DNA of 6,040 bases from Coprococcus sp. (GTDB lineage: Bacteria > Bacillota > Clostridia > Lachnospirales > Lachnospiraceae), in the NCBI GenBank assembly GCA_016297495.1, contig JAEDGN010000096.1:1-6040 (forward strand), given 5' to 3'. A program made the position numbers and the translations under genes. This document shows, piece by piece, positions 1 through 5,947 of this stretch (positions are counted from its first letter, which is position 1; every line of letters starts with the position of its first letter). The notes under the pieces are model-generated. The model was not told the DNA's origin. It did not search any database and saw only the letters and a program-made list of their open reading frames with translations.

Positions 1-269
1 AGATCAATATCTGCCGCAGTGAATGCTGCCGCTTTTTCAAAAAATGCATGAATCAGTCCCTCTTTGAATATCTGATGGAATACAGAATCAATAAAAGCCT
101 CCCTCTTCTGCTGGACGGCCGTGAAAGCATCACAGCCATTGCAGAGCAGACAGGCTTTTCCACCCCGGCTTACTATGCCAAAATATTTAAAAAACAGATG
201 GGCTGCTCTCCGAGGGAATACCGTAATAAAGGCACGGGGGACAGGGGACGGTTCTGTGTCCCATATTGA
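1..269 (+). CDS. AraC-family transcriptional regulator, C-terminal DNA-binding part (5' end outside window)
   Basis: The frame is open from base 3 and ends at TGA 267-269, giving 88 visible residues. They form the end of an AraC/XylS DNA-binding domain. The end of the first helix-turn-helix is followed by the connecting helix (YLMEYRINKSLPLL), the second helix-turn-helix (SITAIAEQTGFSTPAYYAKIFKK) and the family's closing motif (GCSPREYR). The first in-window ATG at 48 lies in the middle of the domain and is not a real start. The effector-binding N-terminus cannot be seen, so the inducer is unknown. The last ten residues (GDRGRFCVPY) are encoded by the left arm and loop of the inverted repeat at 237-296, so the native C-terminus was probably replaced when the repeat arrived. 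The gene converges on the sugar symporter gene. Family assignment is firm; role is not known. Confidence 0.9.
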   Translation, partial: INICRSECCRFFKKCMNQSLFEYLMEYRINKSLPLLLDGRESITAIAEQTGFSTPAYYAKIFKKQMGCSPREYRNKGTGDRGRFCVPY

Positions 270-296
270 CGGGACACAGAACCGTCCCCTGTCCCC
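237..296. repeat. 26-bp perfect inverted repeat, REP-like palindromic element
   Basis: Bases 237-262 are the exact reverse complement of 271-296, with an 8-nt loop (263-270, atattgac). The arms are GC-rich, of the form GGGGACAGGGGACGG...GTCCC. Each arm also folds on its own: GGGACA at 238-243 pairs with TGTCCC at 257-262, and the same pairing occurs at 271-276 with 290-295. The unit is therefore two mirror-image small hairpins, as in REP/BIME elements. I recall very similar sequences scattered in Clostridia genomes, but could not check this here. It lies between two convergent genes, overlaps the end of the regulator and stops 7 bp from the symporter stop codon. No clean T-tract follows on either strand, so it is not a classic terminator, although the stem could hinder read-through or protect 3' ends. 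Confidence 0.85.
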
Positions 297-303
297 TCCC
301 CTC

Positions 304-1689
304 TTATTCAGAAACTGTGATTCCTTTTTGAATTTTCAGATCAGAAACTGCTTTTTCAACATTCATTCTCGAAAGTATGAATGTGATAACTGCATCGATA
401 CCAAATGGAATCCACAGATACATGATATAAAGCATGTTAACAGTAGATTCTGCCTGTACTGCCAGAGATCCATCAAATCCACTGGCTGCCAGAAGCCATC
501 CTGCGATTGCAGTACCAATACCTCCTCCAAGTTTTACACCCAGAGATGTGCAGGAATACATGGTGCCGTCCACTCTCTTGCCATCCTTCAGCCAGGTGTA
601 CTCAGAGCATGTGGCGATAACTGCATTCATATCCCCCTGCCATGGTCCCTGTCCAATGGCCGCCAATGCGGTAAAGGCCAGCATCAGCGGTACACTTCCC
701 ATATAACCTGCTACCACTACCAGTGCACGTCCAATAGTTGCAAGGGTATAACTTGCCACATTCAGCTTGTACATGCCCTTCCATTTTGCAACAAGCGTCG
801 GTGTAAACACCAGAGCAATAATTAAAGGGATATTGACTGCCCATGAAAATACACTGTACAGATTCTCATTAAACATAACATAAGTCATAAAATAGACGCC
901 CATGTTTATCATGGCTGAGTAAATCTGCTGAAGAATATAGGTTCCGCAAATCATCAGATAATATTTATTCTTAATCAGAATCCTGAAAGCATGAATCAGT
1001 CCGTATTTTTCATCCTCTCTGTACTGTTCTTCTGTCTCTGTACCCTCGGACAGTTCCTCTTCAGAAAGCTCTTTTACAGACAATACAGAAATCGAATTGA
1101 CGATCAGACCGATGATAGCGTAAATGATGGCTACAGTTCTCCATCCGGCTGCACCGCCGCCCATCATACGAACAAACTGAAGGGTGACGGACTGAATCAG
1201 CAGACTTGTGGCAAAAGCAAACATAAATCTGTAGGAGCCCATCTGTACACGTTCCTTGCTGTTTTTGGTAATCAATGATGTTAAGGCGGAATAGGCAATA
1301 TTATTAGCCGTATAGAACACTGCATTTAACAGCGTATAGCAGATAAAAAACCAGACATACTGAGCCGTCTGGCCAAGGCTGACAGGAACTGCAAAGATCC
1401 CGATCAGGGTCAGGGCGCATCCAAAATATCCATAGAACATCCACGGTCTCGCTTTGCCCATCCTGGAATGGGTCTTATCGATCATTGATCCGAAAAATAC
1501 ATCCGTAACGCCGTCAAAGAGCTTAGATACTGCAATCAGCGTACCCACAACACCTGGATTCAGACCGATGGCGTTGGTCAGATAAATCATGACAAAGGAG
1601 GACAGAAATGCATAAACCACATTTCCTGCAATATCTCCCGAGCCATAGCCTAATTTGTTATACCATTTCAGATAAGTCTTCTCTTTCAT
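304..1689 (-). CDS. GPH-family (MelB-like) glycoside:cation symporter, MFS
   Basis: This encodes a 461-residue integral membrane protein of the glycoside-pentoside-hexuronide:cation symporter family, of normal length, with about 12 hydrophobic segments. The N-terminus KLGYGSGDIAGN matches the MelB start region. FDGVTDVFFG keeps Asp59 and Asp63, the equivalents of the MelB cation-site Asp55 and Asp59. DKTHSRMGKARPW (residues 71-83) is the conserved loop after helix 2. The position of MelB Asp124 appears to be Asn (TANNIAYSAL, around residue 129-130). A charged central loop (about 206-228, Glu-rich) links the two halves. The ATG at 1689 is preferred because GGGGG lies 8 nt upstream; a TTG at 1704 would add only five residues and would begin on top of the ribosome binding site. 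It is the second gene of the operon, 18 bp after the beta-galactosidase, so it probably imports that enzyme's substrate. The exact sugar and the coupling ion cannot be read from sequence. Confidence 0.9.
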   Translation of the reverse strand: MKEKTYLKWYNKLGYGSGDIAGNVVYAFLSSFVMIYLTNAIGLNPGVVGTLIAVSKLFDGVTDVFFGSMIDKTHSRMGKARPWMFYGYFGCALTLIGIFAVPVSLGQTAQYVWFFICYTLLNAVFYTANNIAYSALTSLITKNSKERVQMGSYRFMFAFATSLLIQSVTLQFVRMMGGGAAGWRTVAIIYAIIGLIVNSISVLSVKELSEEELSEGTETEEQYREDEKYGLIHAFRILIKNKYYLMICGTYILQQIYSAMINMGVYFMTYVMFNENLYSVFSWAVNIPLIIALVFTPTLVAKWKGMYKLNVASYTLATIGRALVVVAGYMGSVPLMLAFTALAAIGQGPWQGDMNAVIATCSEYTWLKDGKRVDGTMYSCTSLGVKLGGGIGTAIAGWLLAASGFDGSLAVQAESTVNMLYIMYLWIPFGIDAVITFILSRMNVEKAVSDLKIQKGITVSE

Positions 1690-1697
1690 TGTAAAAT

Positions 1698-1702
1698 CCC
1701 CC
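1698..1702 (-). promoter_or_regulatory. Ribosome binding site of the symporter gene
   Basis: GGGGG followed by attttaca sits 8 nt before the ATG at 1689, inside the 18-bp gap after the beta-galactosidase stop. Its position decides the start in favour of ATG 1689 over TTG 1704. The match to the anti-Shine-Dalgarno sequence needs one wobble pair. Confidence 0.6.
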
Positions 1703-1707
1703 AATAA

Positions 1708-4700
1708 TTACTTACATAAAGGTAAAATGTTTAATTCAAAGGTAAATTTCTCCTCATCAAATCTGTATTTTTCCTGAAGTCTTGGACCGCAGCTGTTAGA
1801 TCCGATGCCATTTTGCCTGAAATCAAGATTCAACACTGTACTGCCGCAAGGTGTCAGTTCAAAATTATGCGCTTTTTCCGTCAATTCCTCCTGAGTGTAA
1901 ACAGACGCATTAAAAGAAAATGATTTTGTCCCGTAGGCAGTCAATATCATCTCATCACCCGTAATTGTCACATAATCACAGTCGCAATGGCTGCCATTTT
2001 CCTGAGGTTTCAGATAATCCTCATGCAACTCTGTCACGGAAGCAGAATAGATACCATGGCTGGACGCCCTGCATTTATCGATATAACTTTCCTCCGGCCC
2101 CATACCATAATAAGTCACCTCTTTCATATCCTTTGGAAGGAACAGACGCAGTCCGAATCTCGGCAATTCCGGGAAATCCATATTTCTAACCACATCCATA
2201 CGGACAGATATCTGTCCCCCATTGGTAATGCGCCATGCCGCGTCGATTTTCATCATTCTCTGCACGGTGACTGCCGACAGTGACATTCGGCTTTGAATCT
2301 CAAGATAAGTATCTGTCAATGTATAATTGGTAATATATGCACGGGATACCGCTTTGTCATACATGGCCTTCAACCACTCTTTTTTCAGATACATATCATT
2401 ATCTGTCGGTGCCCTCCAGACATTCAGCTCCATCGGACGGTCAAGCAATTCCTTTCCTGCTATCGCCAGCTGCTCAAAAATACCGTAAAGCTTGCTATAA
2501 ACATAGGTGAAGCCCTCACCCAGAATCACCAGCTGTCTCTCGTTTTCTTTAACAAGAATCGGCGCAGCCTCCTTTGCAATCACTGTCTGTTTTGCAGACA
2601 GCTCTGCCACCATCTGATTCCCACCATTTTCATTCGTTAGCAGTATCTCATCAAAGCCAAGCAAATGCCCTTTCGTCCGAAATGCATCCCCACTCCTAAG
2701 AGTGTACATCAGCTTCAGAAATGCACGCCCTTTTGGCGGAACCTGAACCGGAAAATATATCTTTCCCTGAGTGTGTGGAAGGATCACAGGAATATCTGCC
2801 GTATCAATCCTTCCGGAAGAAATAACCGTACCATCGCAGTTGACTTCAAAGAAAATATCCAGATAGTCCCTCAATTCCACATAATTCATCTCATTTTTGA
2901 TTGTGATGATACCTTCCTCCTGCTGAAAATCTGTCACTCTCGCCGGTCTGTGAACATTTTTGAACTCCAGAAGTCCTTTATGAGGCCTTCGATCCGGATA
3001 TACAAGACCATCCATACAGAAATTACCGTCATTAGGATATTCTCCGTGATCTCCCCCATAATAATATATGTCTTCTCCACTCTCAGCCTTACCCTTATAG
3101 ATGGCATGATCACACCATTCCCACACAAAAGCACCACAGATGCAGTCATACTTCTCGATTAGTTCAAAATAATCCTCGTAATCCCCTGCACCATTTCCCA
3201 TGGAATGACAGTATTCGCACATGATATAAGGCTTATCCGGATTGGCTTTAGCATACTCCACAACCTGCTCAAATGCCGGATACATACGACTGTACAAATC
3301 CAGGTCCGAATAATCATACTTTCTCTTTTTCCCTTTATAATAAGCACTTTCATAATGTGTCAGACGGCTGGGATCATACTGTTTTGTCCACGCCAGCGCC
3401 TTCTCAAAAGTACAGCCGTAACCACCCTCATTGCCCATTGACCATATAACAACGCAAGGACGATTCTTATCCCGCTCAACCAGCTTCTTTGTACGATCCA
3501 ATGTGGCCTCATCGAATTCCGGGTTATCTGAAATGAGTTCATTCCACCTGCTGGCCCGTTCTTCATCTGTATCTTTAGAATAGCAGAGCATCCACGGTCC
3601 ATGACTTTCATTATCTGCTTCATCAATAACAAAGAAACCATATCTGTCACACATCTGATAGAACATGGGTGCATTTGGATAGTGACTGGTTCTGATGGCA
3701 TTAAAATTATGCTGTTTCATCATGGCCAGATCCTTCTTCATCTGCTCTACACTGATCACACAGCCCGTCACGGGATCTGAATCATGGCGATTAACACCCC
3801 GGAATTTAACCTGCCTGCCGTTGATATAAACCACATTTCCCTCAATGTGGATCTCACGGATACCGATATATTCAACAATCACCTCATGCTGTGTTTCAAG
3901 AACCAGTGTATACAGATATGGCTGTTCACTATTCCATAAATGAGGTTTTGAAATCTCAAATTCTGTATCCCCCTGGTATACAAACTCAGTGATCAAAGTG
4001 TCCTGTTCATCGTAAACACCTGCCTTGACAGGAATCGTCTGATCCAGATATTTCGTGTGAATACTTATGGCCGCATTATCACCGACCAGCTTCGAATTGA
4101 TAAAGTAATCATAAATACACTGTTTTGGTCGCTTCATTAAATAGACATCCCTGAAAATGCCGGTCATTCTGAACTTATCCTGATCTTCCAGATAACTTCC
4201 ATCACACCATTTCAGTACCAGCACTGCCAGTACATTGCTTCCCTCCACCAGATACTCTGTGACATCAAACTCACTCAGCGCATGAGACACCTGACTGTAT
4301 CCCACATACCTCCCGTTCAGCCACACATAAAAGCAGGAATCCACACCTTCAAATTCAAGAAAAACTTTCGGTGCCATCTCATCTGTCCTATATTCAAACC
4401 TGTGGATATAGGCGCCACAGGGATTTTCCTGTGGTACATAAGGCGGATCCACCGGAAATGGATACCTGAAATTGGTGTATTGATGACAATCATAGCCATA
4501 CTGCTGCCATACCCCCGGTACCGGAATCGACACATAATCCTCTGCGTCGTAATCCTCTCTGTAAAATTGTTCCTTCAGATCGTAAATGCTGTCATAATAA
4601 CGGAATTTCCAATCGCCGTTTAACATCTGTATCCTGTCAGATTGCTCTCTCTGTTCTTCCAGACAGTCCATCCGCCGGGATGCCGGAATGTAATACGCCC

Positions 4701-4761
4701 GGTCAGCCATGGTGTTCTCATGAAGCATGTGCAGATCCTCGTAATGACGAGGTACGATCAT
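1708..4761 (-). CDS. lacZ: LacZ-type beta-galactosidase, glycoside hydrolase family 2
   Basis: This 1017-residue enzyme matches the length and full domain order of the LacZ branch of GH2. The jelly-roll sugar-binding domain spans about 35-210 and includes EDQDKFRMTGIFRDV at 192-206. A beta-sandwich (about 215-305) is followed by the TIM barrel (about 310-590), a second sandwich (about 600-690) and the C-terminal small-chain domain (about 735-1010, with NVWRAPTDND at 780-789). Catalytic residues are visible: acid/base Glu445 in WSMGNEGG and nucleophile Glu516 in MCEYCHSMGN. NRHDSDP (324-330), SHYP (359-362) and FVWEW (545-549) are also present. There is no signal peptide, so it acts in the cytoplasm. 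The segment matching E. coli Trp999 reads GIGSNSCGP, with Cys991 in place of Trp. The start at ATG 4761 is chosen because AAAGGAGGG lies 7 nt upstream; the earlier in-frame ATG at 4782 would place that site inside the gene. It is first in the operon with the symporter. Family is certain; natural substrate (lactose or another beta-galactoside) is not. Confidence 0.93.
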   Translation of the reverse strand: MIVPRHYEDLHMLHENTMADRAYYIPASRRMDCLEEQREQSDRIQMLNGDWKFRYYDSIYDLKEQFYREDYDAEDYVSIPVPGVWQQYGYDCHQYTNFRYPFPVDPPYVPQENPCGAYIHRFEYRTDEMAPKVFLEFEGVDSCFYVWLNGRYVGYSQVSHALSEFDVTEYLVEGSNVLAVLVLKWCDGSYLEDQDKFRMTGIFRDVYLMKRPKQCIYDYFINSKLVGDNAAISIHTKYLDQTIPVKAGVYDEQDTLITEFVYQGDTEFEISKPHLWNSEQPYLYTLVLETQHEVIVEYIGIREIHIEGNVVYINGRQVKFRGVNRHDSDPVTGCVISVEQMKKDLAMMKQHNFNAIRTSHYPNAPMFYQMCDRYGFFVIDEADNESHGPWMLCYSKDTDEERASRWNELISDNPEFDEATLDRTKKLVERDKNRPCVVIWSMGNEGGYGCTFEKALAWTKQYDPSRLTHYESAYYKGKKRKYDYSDLDLYSRMYPAFEQVVEYAKANPDKPYIMCEYCHSMGNGAGDYEDYFELIEKYDCICGAFVWEWCDHAIYKGKAESGEDIYYYGGDHGEYPNDGNFCMDGLVYPDRRPHKGLLEFKNVHRPARVTDFQQEEGIITIKNEMNYVELRDYLDIFFEVNCDGTVISSGRIDTADIPVILPHTQGKIYFPVQVPPKGRAFLKLMYTLRSGDAFRTKGHLLGFDEILLTNENGGNQMVAELSAKQTVIAKEAAPILVKENERQLVILGEGFTYVYSKLYGIFEQLAIAGKELLDRPMELNVWRAPTDNDMYLKKEWLKAMYDKAVSRAYITNYTLTDTYLEIQSRMSLSAVTVQRMMKIDAAWRITNGGQISVRMDVVRNMDFPELPRFGLRLFLPKDMKEVTYYGMGPEESYIDKCRASSHGIYSASVTELHEDYLKPQENGSHCDCDYVTITGDEMILTAYGTKSFSFNASVYTQEELTEKAHNFELTPCGSTVLNLDFRQNGIGSNSCGPRLQEKYRFDEEKFTFELNILPLCK

Positions 4762-4811
4762 AGTTCTCCCTCCTTTATGCATTTTTTTGCAGTTTTAATT
4801 ATTTTCTCCAT
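4758..4811 (-). CDS. Possible 17-codon leader ORF overlapping the lacZ start
   Basis: In the lacZ 5' leader an ATG at 4811 opens a reading frame MEKIIKTAKKCIKEGEL. Its TGA (4760-4758) overlaps the lacZ ATG as ATGA, the usual geometry of translational coupling. A weak AAGGA at 4828-4824 lies 12 nt before the ATG, longer than ideal. The peptide is lysine-rich and I do not recognise it. A short open frame in AT-rich leader DNA may arise by chance, so this is offered as a candidate only. Confidence 0.2.
   Translation of the reverse strand: MEKIIKTAKKCIKEGEL
4768..4776 (-). promoter_or_regulatory. Ribosome binding site of lacZ
   Basis: AAAGGAGGG on the minus strand ends 6 nt before ATG 4761, with a core GGAGG spacing of 7 nt. 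It is a near-perfect Shine-Dalgarno sequence and rules out the upstream in-frame ATG at 4782, which would need its own site and has only an A-rich stretch before it. Confidence 0.85.
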
Positions 4812-4832
4812 GCTGTCTCGTTTTCCTTATGT

Positions 4833-4849
4833 ACCTTTATTTTAAAGGT
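4833..4849. repeat. Short inverted repeat at the predicted lacZ transcription start
   Basis: ACCTTTA (4833-4839) and TAAAGGT (4843-4849) are perfect 7-bp arms around TTT. The predicted lacZ start point (7 nt after the -10) is at about 4849. The repeat could therefore be an operator at +1 to +17 or a hairpin at the very 5' end of the mRNA. No known operator was recognised. Confidence 0.45.
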
Positions 4850-4850
4850 T

Positions 4851-4869
4851 TTTACATATTATTTACATA
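4851..4869. promoter_or_regulatory. Direct repeat TTTACATA x2, possible regulator site
   Basis: TTTACATA occurs at 4851-4858 and again at 4862-4869, 11 bp apart, about one helical turn. AraC-type proteins place two helix-turn-helix units in adjacent major grooves, so this spacing suits the family. However, the repeats overlap the -10 and spacer of the lacZ promoter, where bound protein would more likely repress, and the region is AT-rich. Confidence 0.3.
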
Positions 4870-4884
4870 AACCGCAATAGACAA
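4856..4884 (-). promoter_or_regulatory. Sigma-A-type promoter of the lacZ-symporter operon
   Basis: Read on the minus strand, TTGTCT (4884-4879) and TAATAT (4861-4856) are separated by exactly 17 nt, with a start expected near A4849. That leaves an untranslated leader of about 88 nt before lacZ. The -35 matches the consensus at 4 of 6 and the -10 at 5 of 6. This suits a promoter that needs help from an activator such as the divergent AraC-family protein. Confidence 0.65.
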
Positions 4885-4906
4885 AACATGCATAAAATGA
4901 TACAAT
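4878..4906 (+). promoter_or_regulatory. Sigma-A-type promoter of the divergent AraC-family gene
   Basis: TAGACA (4878-4883) and TACAAT (4901-4906) are 17 nt apart and each matches its consensus hexamer at 5 of 6 (-10) or 4 of 6 (-35). Transcription should start near 4913, giving a leader of only about 21 nt that contains the ribosome binding site. The -35 shares five base pairs with the -35 of the lacZ promoter on the other strand. Confidence 0.65.
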
Positions 4907-4933
4907 TTAAAATAACAGGAAGGAGATCCCGCC

Positions 4934-5788
4934 ATGTATACTGATAATGCCTATTGGCACAATACCCGTTTAGATTTCAAAGACCGAAAACATCCTCTGT
5001 TTGTCGGAAGCTGCGGAACCTATCATTTATTCACCCATCCGAAACTTCCAACCCACCGGCCCAGAGGTCGTCTGGATTTTCAGCTTCTATATATAGCTTC
5101 CGGGAAAGCTCATTTTTATTTCAATGGTGTGGAACAAATTGTCTCCGCCGGCAATATGGTACTTTATCGTCCTAAAGAAGAACAGCGCTACTATTACTAT
5201 GGTGTCGATCGCACTGAAGTCTATTGGGTACATTTTACCGGCAGCAGTGTCACCAACATTCTCAGACAGTATGGTTTCAAGGACAACGAACATGTTATTC
5301 ACACAGGCACTTCACTGGACTATAAAAGGATCTTTCTGCAAATGATTCAGGAACTGAAACTGTGCAGACCCGACTACGAAGAAGTCCTCGTCTATTATCT
5401 CAGGCTGCTTTTTATCATGATTCACCGTCTGGATCAAAAAGGACCCAGAAAGAAAAGCCAGTTCCTGATGGACGAAATGGACGCTGCCGTTAAATTTTTT
5501 CATGAAAATTATCATCGCCCCATCAGTATTCAGGAATATGCCAGCAAACATGGTATGAGTATCAGCTGGTTCATCCGGAGTTTTAAGGATTACACAGGCT
5601 CCACTCCCGCCCAGTATATCCTGTCACTACGAATATCTAACGCACAGAGTCTTTTGGAAAACACCTCATACAATGTAACAGAGATCGCCAGCATCGTCGG
5701 ATATGATAACCCACTGTATTTCAGCAGGATCTTTAAAAAGCAGAGCGGGATGTCCCCATCAGAATTCAGAAAACAGCTTCGTGAATAA
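4934..5788 (+). CDS. AraC-family transcriptional regulator, probable activator of the lacZ operon
   Basis: This 284-residue protein has the normal length for the AraC family. The N-terminal part (about 25-165) has the sugar-binding cupin pattern: LDFQLLYIASGKAHFYFNG, then a GNMVLYRP turn and YWVHFTGS. The C-terminal part holds two helix-turn-helix motifs: SIQEYASKHGMSISWFIRSFK (198-218) and NVTEIASIVGYDNPLYFSRI (247-266), followed by FKKQSGMSPSEFRK. The start is set by AAGGAG (4920-4925), 8 nt before the ATG. It is transcribed divergently from the beta-galactosidase/symporter operon, with the two promoters back to back. Family knowledge and this position suggest it activates the operon when a sugar binds the N-terminal domain, and may control its own expression. 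The effector is not known. No signs of damage. Confidence 0.92.
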   Translation: MYTDNAYWHNTRLDFKDRKHPLFVGSCGTYHLFTHPKLPTHRPRGRLDFQLLYIASGKAHFYFNGVEQIVSAGNMVLYRPKEEQRYYYYGVDRTEVYWVHFTGSSVTNILRQYGFKDNEHVIHTGTSLDYKRIFLQMIQELKLCRPDYEEVLVYYLRLLFIMIHRLDQKGPRKKSQFLMDEMDAAVKFFHENYHRPISIQEYASKHGMSISWFIRSFKDYTGSTPAQYILSLRISNAQSLLENTSYNVTEIASIVGYDNPLYFSRIFKKQSGMSPSEFRKQLRE

Positions 5789-5792
5789 AACA

Positions 5793-5830
5793 GGCACCAA
5801 ATGATCATGTTCAATCATTTGGTGCCCGTT
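5793..5830. terminator. Bidirectional rho-independent terminator
   Basis: GGCACCAAATGAT (5793-5805) pairs perfectly with ATCATTTGGTGCC (5814-5826) around an 8-nt loop. It begins 4 bp after the regulator's stop codon. On the plus strand the stem is followed by cgtttta, and on the minus strand by tgttttatt. It can therefore end both the regulator transcript and anything arriving from the broken gene on its right, whose stop codon is 4 bp beyond the stem. Confidence 0.85.
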
Positions 5831-5947
5831 TTATGATTCTTTCCTGAACTCACTTGGTGTTATCCCATATCTCTTCTTAAACAGTCTGTTAAAATTCGAC
5901 AAATTATTAAATCCGGTCTTCCCGGCAACTTCCAACACTGATGTGGT
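5831..5947 (-). pseudogene. Remnant of an AraC-family regulator (last ~39 codons)
   Basis: Read on the minus strand, the frame ending at TAA 5833-5831 encodes TSVLEVAGKTGFNNLSNFNR, then LFKKRYGITPSEFRKES. This is the second helix-turn-helix and closing motif of an AraC-type protein. Going upstream, family-like sequence stops at about 5948. The same frame then reads VVNFFY and meets TAA at 5968-5966, with no connecting helix or first helix-turn-helix in any frame. The gene has lost everything before its last recognition helix through insertion, deletion or rearrangement. It is not a copy of the intact regulator next door, as the residues differ at most variable positions. The fragment is too short to work alone. 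Confidence 0.75.

Noticed and set aside
237..296. Palindrome as an ordinary rho-independent terminator
   Set aside because: No U-rich tract directly follows the stem on either strand, and the nested symmetry fits a REP-like element better; some effect on transcript ends is still possible.
121..825. 234-codon open frame on the plus strand
   Set aside because: It overlaps the left AraC-family gene in another frame and lies antisense to the symporter gene, crosses the palindrome, has no ribosome binding site, and its translation is rich in Cys/His/Ser with no domain pattern.
1690..1704. TTG at 1704 as the symporter start, adding five residues
   Set aside because: It would lie over the ribosome binding site used by ATG 1689 and would have no site of its own; family proteins start near MKEKTYLKW.
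4762..4782. ATG at 4782 as the lacZ start, adding seven residues (MHKGGRT)
   Set aside because: Those codons are the Shine-Dalgarno sequence AAAGGAGGG itself; no ribosome binding site precedes 4782.
4762..4933. Catabolite-repression (cre) site in the intergenic region
   Set aside because: No stretch matches the cre pattern WTGNAANCGNWNNCW on either strand; the closest, around gcggtttat, lacks the required arms.
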